Origin: Cannabis sativa
Taxonomy: Eukaryota; Streptophyta; Magnoliopsida; Rosales; Cannabaceae
DNA: 64,000 nucleotides
Assembly (NCBI RefSeq): GCF_029168945.1
Contig: NC_083604.1
Coordinates: 28,825,686 to 28,889,685 of the forward strand
Direction: 5' to 3'
The notes under the pieces were generated by a model. The model did no database searches and was not told where the DNA came from. It saw nothing but the letters and a program-made list of their open reading frames with translations. Made by a program: the position numbers and the translations under genes. Shown here one piece after another: positions 1 through 9,712 of the stretch (position 1 is its first letter; each line of letters starts with the position of its first letter).

Positions 1-1150
1 ACTTTTATTATTTCATTAAATATTCCTATTTAAGTCATAAATTAGTTATTACTAATTTTCCTTATTAACTTAAATTTGAATATCTTTTGAATTTAATATT
101 AAGTTGAGAAATTTTAGGAATTAGTTATTGAAGATTCTTAAGATATTTTTTAAGTTGATTTTAAACTTAAAATGGAATATTCTTAAATTAGGTATTTACC
201 ACCTAATTTTGATATTTAATTAAATTTTATTTGGAAAATTTTAAGTTGCTTATTTTAGATTCTTTCTATAATAACTTAAATCAGATATTTTCCAAATCTT
301 GAAAAGATACTTAGTTAAATTAAGATATTTTCTAGATAGTTGTTTATATACTAATTATTATTTCTAATTTTAAAATAGGAAAATATCATTGATTGTGAAA
401 TTAATTGTTTAATAATTAATTTTGGTACAATTCAAGTTAAGGATATTTTTCCTAGTATTAAACTGGAAATTAATAATTAAACTATACATAATTATTTATT
501 TTTTGAATTTAATACATTTAATTAAATTGAAAAATAAATATCTAAGCTGATTTTCATCATGATACTTAAATATTGTTATTTTCATGATATTTAATTAAAT
601 AGAAAATTATTTTAAGTTGGGTATTTTTATAACAACTTAAATTTGAATAATTTTCAAAATATATTTTATTTTATTAGTCAATATTTTCGAAATTGCATTT
701 GATATGCAAGATGATTTTGAATTTATTTTGAAAAATAGATTAAAGTTGTAAATTAATTATTTATTTAATTAATTTTTTTGAATCAACTTAAATCAATGAT
801 TTTTTCATTTAGTGATTAATAAAGGAACTAAAATATATTATTATTAGAAATTGAATTAATTAGTCAAAGAAAATCTAGATAGATAGTATTCTTGCTTGAA
901 GTATTTTTTCTAGTAAAGATTAATTTATTTTTTAATGTATTTCGAAAATTGTATAATTTTATACTTTAATTTTTCGAAATACAATATATATATTTATAGA
1001 AAATTTAAATTTGAGTTGCAAATTAATTTAAATTAATACAACTTAAATTAGGTAATTTTCTTAATATTTATTGTAAAATTAATACTAAGATGGAAATAAT
1101 TCATTTTATTTTCTTAACCATCTAAGTTTAATTTTATAAATATTAAATTA
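1..1150. repeat. AT-rich hairpin array in Copia-A leader (copy 1)
   Basis: Units of roughly 45-65 nt begin with a form of ttaagttg and close with a form of caacttaaat, each enclosing an A/T-only loop. Clear examples are near 243-285, 615-645, 745-797 and 1013-1052. The arms are inverted, so each unit can fold back on itself. The same array is seen at about 11490-12800 and, on the other strand, at about 46250-47660, so it is a family feature and not local noise. Confidence 0.6.
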
Positions 1151-1439
1151 AATTTTAGTTCGAGTTTTATTCTAAATTTAAAATTTAATAAATATATATA
1201 TTGAAAATAAATAAATAATAGAAGAAAATATATTTTAAATAATGAGCTTTATTATTATTAAGATATTCGATCTCCATTGTTGGTTTTACATAGCTTTTGT
1301 TTTAGTGAGTAATCCTCCCTAATGGAGGAACGTTCATTAGCAAGTTAGCACCGTTTAATCTCGAAAGATAAGTATATTTGTAAGTGTTTTATATAGTATT
1401 GATCACCCTAATGGTGGCAACTGTATTTGACTTACAAAC
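1..1439 (+). mobile_element. Copia-A copy 1, left internal part (non-coding leader)
   Basis: AT-rich sequence colinear with the leader of the complete Copia-A copy at about 11480-13140 and, inverted, with 46150-47720. It has no coding potential. The 5' LTR and primer site lie left of the window. The Tat-like element is inserted at 1439/1440, and the copy resumes at 25469 with the same order of motifs: the 'atgaaacaatg..ggaagctcat' block followed by 'ttgactctcgc'. The first 1.25 kb is a series of imperfect hairpins with TTAAGTTG/CAACTTAA arms. 1260-1439 begins the conserved block with 'ctccattgttgg' and 'ctcgaaagataagta' that precedes gag in this family. Confidence 0.85.
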
Positions 1440-2306
1440 TGTTGTCGAGTGAATTTCGCAACACCAAAATGTATTATTTAATTAATATAAAGGAGAATTT
1501 TCAGGGAAGTGACAAGTGCGAGTATTCGACCTAGAATGGCGAGTACTCGACTGGGAATGCAAGAACAATCAACAAGGCTGGAAAATATCAATAAGACAAA
1601 GAATTATAGTGGTTCAGTCAGATTGTGATCTGCTTAGTCCACTGTAGCAAAGGATTCGTAGGTGCCATTTTCATGGTGGATCACCCCTTTATATACAAAG
1701 TAGGTGTCCAATCGGTTACATAAGGATCACATTCATTGTCCATCCATTATTTACATATTGAATTGCAATAATTAAACCCAAGCAACGTTAACATTAATAA
1801 ATGTGTGACAGTTACTAAGTCCATCAACGTATGCGTCTTCCGCATCTGCGAGTTGACTGTTCATGTTCCGTTTGTTGAGCTCGCAGGGTCATCAGTACGT
1901 TTGGAACGTCTGCGCCCTTAGGTAATCGCCTCTTGTAGACATCGCATGTTGAGCTGGTAGAACCTAGACATGCGAATTTATATCGGTTTGTCAGGGCTAT
2001 TGGGTCATTGGGACCAAATTGCATCATAGAGAGTTGGTCTCTATGCTCTCGCAGAAATATAGAGGGGATACTCGCATATGTCCTGACACATGCGAGTTGG
2101 ATCTATTCCTACATAATGTGAATTACGGTTACGTGATTTGACTTAGGTCGTACTCGCAGTATCTCGCTGGTTTTATCCTGGGCGAGGTCTAAACTTCGAG
2201 AAGTTTCTCACGGACATTTCAGCTTTCATTGGAAATCTGAATACACGTGTCCTTTAAATAGGAGTCTGGTCTCGAGTTTCTAGGTGAGAGAAATCTCACT
2301 ATAACA
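1440..2306 (-). repeat. 3' LTR of the Tat-like element
   Basis: Starts TGTTGTCGAG and ends ATAACA on the plus strand. It matches 24597-25463 with about a dozen substitutions and no length change seen by eye. It is unusually rich in TCGC/GCGA words such as 'tactcgca' and 'tgcgag'. On the minus strand a TATA-like 'tatataaagg' lies at about 1686-1696. Since LTRs are identical at insertion, the small divergence means a fairly recent insertion. Confidence 0.92.
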
Positions 2307-2320
2307 CATGCCCCTAGTTT
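2307..2320 (-). promoter_or_regulatory. Polypurine tract, second-strand primer
   Basis: On the minus strand 'aaactaggggcatg' directly precedes the 3' LTR start TGTTAT. A G-rich purine run ending at the LTR is what plus-strand DNA priming in LTR elements needs. The pyrimidines in it are few. Confidence 0.7.
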
Positions 2321-2539
2321 CGCGATGTGACAGGAGCGGTCACTGAGGGAAACTATTACTTGAGAGACAGGTGAAAGGTTGTCACGAGGAGGTGACCTTT
2401 TGGTTGTCCCATCGAGGGTTTCGAAAAATGACGGCTGTAATTATTAGTTTTCATTACATTTATGGTGCCACGTCACAAAACTCCTCGGTTTTTGTGTAGG
2501 CGTGGCCATCGTTGGCCGTTAGATTGGGCGACCTTAGGC

Positions 2540-2760
2540 ATTCTGGCTACCACGTGTCGTAATCCCAATTAATAAGGGATATGGGTATTTAAATCCTTTG
2601 ATACGAATCAAAAACTCCCATTTTTCCCTCTTGCTCTTAACTTCTTCTTTCCCTCCATTACAGAAACTTCGAAAATCCATTTCCAGATTTTCTACCACTT
2701 TTCCACAATATTCTCAATCTCAGAAGTGATCGAGAGCAATCGCAGAAATCAGAACTAAAG
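2540..2760 (+). promoter_or_regulatory. Promoter-like leader of the antisense gene
   Basis: Just inside the 3' LTR on the plus strand are a G-box-like 'ccacgtgtcg' at about 2550-2559, a TATA-like 'tatttaaatcc' at about 2586-2596, then a pyrimidine-rich stretch (about 2618-2660) and an A-rich transcript-leader-like stretch ending 'aactaaag' before a GT at 2761. The order and spacing fit a plant RNA polymerase II promoter driving the gene at 3570, against the direction of the element. Motif reading only; no expression data. Confidence 0.45.
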
Positions 2761-3569
2761 GTTGGTTTTCAAGTCATTGCATTTTCGTTTTCTGTTTGGA
2801 GAAAATATGCTTTACTTTCTGGGTTCGGGTATTTTAAAGGCTTTTTAGGAATGTATGCTAGTAGGTGTTTACGAGGCTATGTGTTTTAGGTAAGTAAACC
2901 TGGGTAAATTCATAGAATATGACCTGTAAACTGACATAACCGCACACAATTCATAGGCACTGTTTCACATCTTGAATACTCGCGGATATTTGGATGAACA
3001 ATTTGAATATTCGCTGGTGGTCAGATGAACAGCTTGAATACTCGCGTATTGCCAAGATTTACTTCCATTTGACTGTTAGCTAAATCTTTTAGGATTTTTA
3101 TATGTCGCGGGCTGAGTTGCGAGGGTATCAATCGCCGTTCCAAATGGTGGGTGTATCTCAGTATTCTAATGGTCATATATGTGATTATATGCCCATTGAG
3201 ATACTGAGATACACCCAGCCATTTGCAACATGCGATGATACTCAAATGATCATACCTTTTGGCTGATAGGTAGTCTGGGAACGGTGGGGGTCTCCCAGTA
3301 ACTTCAGGGTTATGCTCGAAAACGCACACCCCTTGAGTCACTGGGAAACTCCCAGCCGTTTCTGGAGGTATACCGCTTGGTCGAGGATGCGTGAATTACT
3401 TGCCCAAGATAGTTTTTTTTTTTTCTCTTCTCTCATATTGAGGGGATGGTCAGTATTCGCAAGGAGGCTGACCATTCTGTCGAGTGCGACTTTATAATCT
3501 AATGCGGCTGAGATCACTTACTTTGCTTTTCACACATCCATCACGCTGAAAAGATCTTCTATCTTTCAG
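2761..3569 (+). other. Probable 5'-leader intron of the antisense gene
   Basis: A donor-like AAAG|GTTGG at 2760/2761 and a pyrimidine-rich acceptor 'tctatctttcag' ending at 3569, one base before the ATG at 3570, define a possible 809-nt leader intron. It has no coding potential. It contains three 'gaatactcgcg/gaatattcgc' motifs (2974-3045), a strong inverted repeat at 3141-3224, a weaker one at about 3286-3360 and a short one (atggtcag/ctgaccat) at about 3447-3477. The donor is a guess from consensus; the acceptor looks good. Confidence 0.4.
3141..3224. repeat. Inverted repeat (stem about 24 bp) in the leader
   Basis: Left arm 3141-3164 contains 'tgggtgtatctcagtat' (3148-3164). The right arm 3201-3224 is its reverse complement, with a one-base bulge in the outer part. 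The loop is about 36 nt. The inner 17 bp pair perfectly, so RNA from either strand could fold here. Confidence 0.85.
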
Positions 3570-5683
3570 ATGAGCGATTTGTCGAATAGCCAACAGCTCG
3601 GCTCCGGAGGCCGTGCATTTGACGGTGAAGCTGACCAGGAGGAGGAAAGTTTTCTCCCCACTTCGCTTTCCGAAGAGGAGGCCGCTCCAATAGAGTTAGG
3701 TCCGATGTCTTCTGTGGACATCGAGAAGATGGTGCAAGAACTCTCAGAACCTGGGACCATCGATATTCGAGACAGCGAGTCCACAGTGTCGGCACGCGAC
3801 TACCTTATACATTCGAGGCATGCTCCTGACATCGAGGTCGAGGAGATGGACGAGGAATGGACGACTCCAGTTCGCGAGTCAGGTGGGGAAGAGGAGGAGG
3901 CGGAAGGGAGTGGGGCAGATTCGGTCGACGATTCCCAACTGAACGAGCCCTTCGCGTGTGAGGATTTAATCTCGAGAGTTTCCAAATCAGACTTAACTAC
4001 CTTTGTGAGGTTAAATTTGCTGCGACTCGCGTTTCAACGTCCTAAGCCATCTCAGAGAGCGCACCTTCCCTTAACTAACCCTGCGATCATTCCCACAGAG
4101 GATGTGGTAGTTTCAATACCCATTCTTCGGTGTGGGGTATCGGTCCCCTTTCACCCCTTCATCGCAGCTATTCTCAGGCGATATGATGTATCGCCCTTTC
4201 AGCTAACTCCAGAAAGTTACCGCACTGCCCTAGCCTTCTATGCGATGTACATGGAGTATGTCCATAGGGCTCCCTCAGTAGAAGAGTTCAGCTATTTCTA
4301 CGACATAAAAAGCGTAGGTCTTCATAATGGCTTCTACTGCTTTAGCAAATGGGCGACTTCTGAAATCAACGGAGTTGAAGGAATGGTGTCGAACATGGGG
4401 GATTGGAAATCGAAGTGGTTTTATGTCTTTAAAGTTCCTGGGATTAGGACTGACTTTAATCGCAGACCTAGTATGTCGCGTATCTCTTGACTTAGACATT
4501 TTTTGCATTACTTTTGAGATCTTTTGCTTACTCGCTCTTTGTTGTTATCGCAGATAGACCAGTTCGTCCGACCCTTGACGCAACTAGCAAGGAGACAGCT
4601 GAAATCCTCGGGAGCCTTCCAGTACAAGATCGAGACTGGCGATTACTGTGTACAACTGCGAAGTTGCGAGAACATCAGCTGATTCCTAAGAATGCAAGTC
4701 TTCAAAGGGAGCCAGTATACAAAGAACCATCCGAGAAGCAGCAAGAGCGAATAGACAAGCGTCTTTCTAAGCAAACTCCTCGACAAATTTCAGGTAATTC
4801 ATCTCTTGTTGTAAACTGTCAGGTAGGGTTTGACTTATACTTATCTTTCATTTATGTTCGCAGATATGACTTTTCTGAAGTCTGCCCCCGTCCTGAAGAT
4901 CAAACCGAAGGGTGGGACAACGACGACTTCGCCGGTTGTCGCCCAAAAGAGGAAAAGTGATGCAATGGCTACACTTGTTGCAGACTCTTCCAAGAAGCTG
5001 GCCAAGACCACACAGGACAAGGGGAAGAAAGTCGTAATTGATCCACCTGTTCGAGCTCGCGACTTCCTAGCCATGCAAGAGAAGTTCTTGGCTGAGATTC
5101 CTTATGAGGATCTTGCTACGCGATCTGCTGAACTAGCCGCGCAATCGATGGCTCTGTTCATAAAAGCTGCTGCTACTCCTTCGAAGGAAGCTGACTCGCT
5201 GAAGAGGCCATACGCTCATTTTCAGGAGAACATAAAAAGCTGAAGCAAGAAGTGGCGAGGATGGAGAAAGAGCTCGAGGAACTCAGCAAGGCCAAGGAGA
5301 AGGAGCTCGAAGAACTCGGCAAGGCGAAGGAACAGGCGGAGCTTGAAGTCAAGAAATCGCAGGCGACGATTGTGGAGATGGCCCGCGATTTGGAGGCTGA
5401 GAAAGAGAATGGGAAGAAGCAGTATGATCAGGCAGTGTCTGATTATATCTATACCACTCTTTCCAAAGTTCCAAACTTCGACTTTTCTCTTCTCGGAACA
5501 GAAGCCGCTGAGATGGCTGAGGCTTTTCGTGCCATGTCGCCTACTCAGACTCAAGGTGGGGGAGGGAACCTTCTTGACGAGGTCGAGGGCGCATAAGCTG
5601 AAGAAGTCGAGAACGAGGTCATCAGCAAAGTCGCGGATGAGACTGCTCCAGATGAGACTACTCCTGCTGCTCCAGATGCTTAG
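3570..5683 (+). pseudogene. Antisense ORF of the Tat-like element, PF04195-like ('putative gypsy type transposon'), spliced
   Basis: Three exons join in phase: 3570-4470, intron 4471-4553 (GT..AG, 83 nt), 4554-4793, intron 4794-4863 (GT..AG, 70 nt), then 4864 onward; both introns are phase 1. Exon 1 encodes an acidic Glu/Ser-rich N-terminus (residues 1-125), then a domain at about 170-290 with 'VPFHPFIAAILRRYDVSP', 'LTP', 'FYCFSKW' and 'WKSKWFYV', which I recognise as the plant family Pfam calls Transposase_28. Exons 2-3 are Lys-rich. The tail (about 5225-5600) is a Lys/Glu coiled coil with repeats of 'EELxKAKE'. The tail is in another frame: one base appears lost near 5222-5228. A TAA at 5594-5596 precedes about 28 more in-frame codons ending at 5681-5683. 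Such antisense ORFs are described for Tat-lineage elements; their function is unknown. It converges on the integrase gene. Confidence 0.75.
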
Positions 5684-6085
5684 TTATCCTCTAATTTATG
5701 TTGTTTCTTTAATTTCACTTCTCTCTTTTTTTTTTATATATGCGGTACAAGGGTACTCGCGCTTTTGTACTTGGACAAATTTTCTTTTTGTTTTGGACAA
5801 ATTTATATCCTCGCGGGGATAGCTATCCTTTAACATTTACGCAGTACACGGGTACTCGCATTTTTTATATATATATTTGCGACTTCAATTACAGCTTGGT
5901 GTAATAAGTAGGAATATTTACAAAGCTGGTAAAATTTTTGAAAATTTAACAAGTAATTTCATTCATATAATCAATCAATAGTACATTCGGGCATATATAT
6001 CCCCCTATACTTAGGATTTTTCCCTGTTGAATGAAAAATATCTAAGTATAAGTACAAGAATGAACATAATCGAATAATGCGAATA
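5684..6085 (+). other. Convergent spacer between antisense gene and integrase
   Basis: AT-rich spacer of about 400 bp with no ORF. It holds a 20-bp direct repeat (5742-5761 and 5841-5860, 17 of 20 identical; core 'gggtactcgc') and T-runs at about 5726-5740 and 5861-5876. It must hold the 3' end of the antisense transcript, and it also lies in the 3' untranslated part of the minus-strand element. I saw no clear poly(A) signal. Confidence 0.4.
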
Positions 6086-7504
6086 CTATTGATAATAAAA
6101 TTTCAAGCTCTCGCTATTCCATGCTCGTGGAATCGCAGTTCCATCGAGTGTTGCGAGTCGATACGTTGCGTAACCAATTTTATCTGCGATGAGGTATGGT
6201 CCTTCCCAATTATCCCCGAAGACCCCGTGCGACGGGTTTTTGGTGTTTGGCATTACTCTTTTAAGGACCAAGTCTCCTGCTCGCAGGGCTTTTACTTTCA
6301 CTTTGGAGTTAAAGTATCTTGCAGTTCGCTGTTGGTAAGCCGTATTTTTTAGGTGCGCTTTATCACGCTTTTCCTCCAAAAGATCAAGGCAGAATAGCTG
6401 ATGCTCGTTGTTCTGCGAGATGTTGAAAATAACCCTGCATAGGGAACCTGCCCCAACTTCAACTGGCAACATGGCCTCGCACCCGTAAGAAAGTGAGAAG
6501 GGTGTTTCGCCAGTTGTAGATCGAGGGGTCGTATTATAAGACCATAGGACTTGCGATAACTCGTCTGGCCAAGCCCCTTTGCGATCTTCTAGTTTTCCCT
6601 TTATGGTGTGTTTGATTATTTTATTAACGGCTTCAGTTTGTCCGTTACTCTGTGGGTAAGCAACTGCGGAAAAAGCCTTCTTAATCCCCAAATCATCGCA
6701 TAGCTGTCGCATCTCTTTACAGTCAAACTGTTTTCCATTGTCTGAAATGAGTTTATGCGAAATGCCAAAACGACAAATGATGGAGGTATAGACAAACTCG
6801 CGCAATTTCGTTGCAGTGATGGTTGCGAGTGCTTTGGCTTCAGCCCACTTTGTGAAGTAATCAACTGCGACTACAGCATATTTGACTCCGCCTTTTCCCT
6901 TGGGTAACTCGCCGATTAAATCGATTCCCCATATTGCAAAGGGCCAGGGACTTGTGATAGAATGGAGGTTACTCGGAGGCTGGTGTGTGTAAGTGGCTAT
7001 TCGCTGACATCTATCACACCTTTCTGCAAACGCGAGAGCATCTTGTCGCAATGTTGGCCAGTAATACCCTTGCCGCATAATTTTTAAAGCAAGGGAATTA
7101 CCTCCGGTATGATTGCCACAAATCCCCTCGTGTACTTCACGCAGTATGTAACCGCAGTCTTCTCCACTGATACATTTGAGAAGCGGTTGACTAAAACTTC
7201 TGCGATACAACCTTTGGTCATATATCACATAACGGGCTGCTCGCTGTCGCAATTTTCTCGCTTCTACTTTATCATCGGGTAGGAGCCCCTTTTCAAGATA
7301 TGCGAGGATAGGAGTTATCCAGGTAATCTCCTGAATATCATCTATCTCCATGATTGCTTCTCGATCTATGGTTGGGTGAGCCAATACGTCTACCGGAATC
7401 ACATCGAGTAATTTGGCTTCTCTAGTTGAGGCCAAACGGGCCAATGCGTCTGTGTGGGCATTTTGAGCACGCGGTACTCGAGATACAACTACATTTTTGA
7501 ACTT
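6086..7504 (-). pseudogene. Integrase of the Tat-like element (pol C-terminus)
   Basis: The minus-strand frame is open for 452 codons from a Met at 7444 and belongs to a longer polyprotein continuing upstream. In order: an HHCC zinc domain ('HEGICGNHTGGN'..'CDRCQ'), then the DDE core with the first Asp in 'WGIDLIGELPKG', the second in 'LISDNGKQFD' and the Glu in 'YPQSNGQTEAVNK', then a C-terminal region with 'GDLVLKRV' and 'NWEGPYLI'. No chromodomain is visible. All catalytic residues look intact, so the enzyme domain itself could fold. The polyprotein frame upstream is broken by a TAG at 7505-7507 in place of a sense codon, so it would not be made from the full pol. The role would be joining element cDNA to host DNA in the nucleus. 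Confidence 0.88.
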
Positions 7505-7507
7505 CTA

Positions 7508-7797
7508 CATTATTTCGCGAACGATGGCTAAGTATTTAACCAATCTTCGGCCTCTTGCTAGGTATTCTCCATTCACCTGGCATACCACGATTTAAGAGTC
7601 GCTAAAAGCCTGTAGATACTCGATTTTCATCTCGAGGGCCAGTTTCAATCCTGCGATTAAAGCCTCATACTCGGCTTCATTGTTAGATGCAAAAAATTCA
7701 AAACGTAAAGCAGCGTGTACCTTGAAATTATTGTGACTGATTAACAAGATCCCACTGCCAGAACCTTCGTTACTTGAGGCTCCATCGGCGTACAATG
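7508..7797 (-). pseudogene. Second (archaeal-type) RNase H domain, split by Copia-A
   Basis: In the same frame as the integrase. 'YADGASSNEGSGSG' carries the first catalytic Asp, 'NNEAEYEALIAGL' the Glu, and 'FSDS' another Asp. A TAA at 7592-7594 directly follows 'SDS', and a TAG lies at 7505-7507. The domain's first residues lie across the Copia-A copy 2 insertion, on the 18052 side. A second RNase H between the RT-linked RNase H and integrase is a known acquisition of plant Tat elements. It is dead through insertion and stops. Confidence 0.75.
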
Positions 7798-9693
7798 TGT
7801 TGGGTTTTATGCCCTAAATAAAACTCATTTCAATATAATCAGATTTACTTATTAATATAGATCAGAAATAACATTTAATGTTGCATGGTTCACATGATTT
7901 ATTTCATGATTGTATGTACATAATGTATAAATTCATCTGAAACCCTTTTCACATACTTGATCCTGTTTATTGTGCCGTCAACACATTGGAAAGTAAACAT
8001 GACTATGTGAATAAAGTTTCCTAGATTTATCAGACACAGGGTTTTACTGATATGATAATCTACAACAAGAGTTTACTTGTATTTGGAGAAATACTATGTT
8101 CTTTCCAGAACATTGGTTAAAGTAAAGCTCAGGTTGGATGCATGGAGTATGCATCGGAAGGGACCGATATTGAACTTTGACTTAGATTTAATTAAACTTA
8201 CCGTAAAATCTATTCAAGTCAATATCGCCTAGTTGATCCTAGATCAAATGATCTTAATCCTGTTATGATTAGGCTCAATCTTGAAAGGCTATTCGTGTTC
8301 TTTGATTTGTTAGTTAAGCCTACTTTTAGGTCAGGGTGATACGTACATTTTGGGAACACGGTAGTGCAATTGAGTGGGAGCGCTATCATAAACATGGAAT
8401 CTATAGCTTCTATCTGGCGAATAGTAAGCAAAGGATGATCTCCTTCGAGCTTGACCAAACGAACATAAATGGTGGAGTACTCATTTCACATAAGCTGAAA
8501 TATCATTTATACGGGGTCAAGTGTTTTAAGGAATAAATACATTGTAGGGTGTTACGGTAATCTAATCCCTTTACAGTGTAAATCATTCATATAGAGGATC
8601 AGTGATCAAATTAGGATTATAACAATGGATAACTAATGATGTGTCTATATGGTGGAACATATAGAGCATTCTATATACTGAGAGTGCAATTCTAAGTTCT
8701 ATGCGTGGATTCAACGAAGAATTAATAAGTTAGTGAATTTTAGTGCTAAATTCTTGATCTACTTATTGGAAGCTCGGTTATATAGACCCATGGTCCCCCC
8801 ACTAGTTGAGATAATATTGCTTGTAAGACTCATGTAATTGGTTTTGATTAATCAATTATAATTCACAAGTTAGACTATGTCTATTTGTGAAATTTTCACT
8901 AAGTAAGGGCGAAATTGTAAAGAAAGAGTTTTAGGGGCATATTTGTTAATTATGATACTTTGTATGGTTCAATTAATAAATATGATAAATGACAATATTA
9001 TTTAATAATTATTTATAGTTATTAAATAGTTAGAATTGGCATTTAAATGGTTGAATTAGGAAATTGGCGTTTTTGAGAAAATCAGATGCAGAAAAGATAA
9101 AACTGCAAAATTGCAAAAAGTGAGGCCCAAATCCACTTGTATAGGGCCAGCCACTTTTGTAGGAAATTTAAACTGATTTTTTTTCATTATTTTAATGCGA
9201 AATAATTCAAACCTAACCCTAGTGGAATGCTATAAATAGATAGTGAAGGCTTCAGGAAAATTACACTAAAATTTCACACTTAAATTTTCTATTTTTCCTT
9301 CAGAGAAAAACCTGAGCCTTTCTCTCTCCCTATCTTTAGCTGCCACTTCTTCTTTCTCTTCCCTCTTGAATTAGAGTAGTGCCCACACACAGCAAGTGAT
9401 ACCTCAATCATAGTGAGGAAGATCATGAAGAAAGACTTTCAGCAAGAAGGAGGTTTCAGCATCAAAGATTCAGAGAAAGAGATCCAGGTTCAGATATTGA
9501 TAATGCTCTGCTACAGAAAGGAATCAAGGGCTAGATATCTGAACGGAAGGAGTCATTATATTCCGCTGCACCCAATGTAAGGTTTCCTAAACTTTATATG
9601 TGTTTATTTCATCGTTTTAGAAAGTTCATATTTAGGGTGTTAATAAACATACTTGTGAGTACATCTAAGATCCTGGTAAAATAATTTCCAACA
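7798..9693 (+). repeat. Copia-A copy 2, 5' LTR
   Basis: Begins TGTTGGGTTT and ends CCAACA. It is almost identical to 16152-18046 and to the solo LTR at 52847-54739, and more distantly related to 28482-30382 and to the inverted LTRs at 30471, 41196 and 49438. A TATA box sits at 9231-9238, so about 1.43 kb is U3. Small ORFs inside are not conserved in the diverged LTRs. Confidence 0.93.
9231..9238 (+). promoter_or_regulatory. Copia-A LTR TATA box
   Basis: 'tataaata' within 'gctataaatagata', followed about 30-40 nt later by a likely start region. It is repeated at 17584-17591 and 54277-54284 in the sister LTRs. It would drive the genomic RNA of copy 2. Confidence 0.65.
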
Positions 9694-9712
9694 ACTGGCC
9701 TCAGAGCCATGG
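9694..9712 (+). promoter_or_regulatory. Primer binding site, initiator-Met type
   Basis: 'ctggcctcagagccatgg' directly after the LTR resembles the plant Copia site 'tggtatcagagc', complementary to initiator Met tRNA, with two changes in the TATC part. It primes minus-strand DNA synthesis. Confidence 0.7.

Noticed and set aside
1824..2027. 67-codon minus-strand ORF identical in both Tat-like LTRs (also 24981-25184)
   Set aside because: LTR pairs are copies of each other, so identity is not evidence of coding. It lies downstream of the LTR TATA in untranslated RNA.
3312..3497. 61-codon ORF and a 106-codon minus-strand ORF in the antisense leader
   Set aside because: They overlap the inverted repeats and have no recognisable domain. 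The interval is better explained as a leader intron.
5222..5554. Leucine-rich 110-codon minus-strand ORF
   Set aside because: It is the complement of the Lys/Glu coiled-coil tail of the antisense gene, which gives Leu/Phe codons on the other strand.
8219..8536. Overlapping 79- and 66-codon ORFs in the Copia-A LTR, repeated at 16572-16889 and 53266-53505
   Set aside because: They recur only because these LTRs are almost identical. The diverged LTRs at 28482, 30471, 41196 and 49438 do not keep them, and there is no domain or codon pattern.
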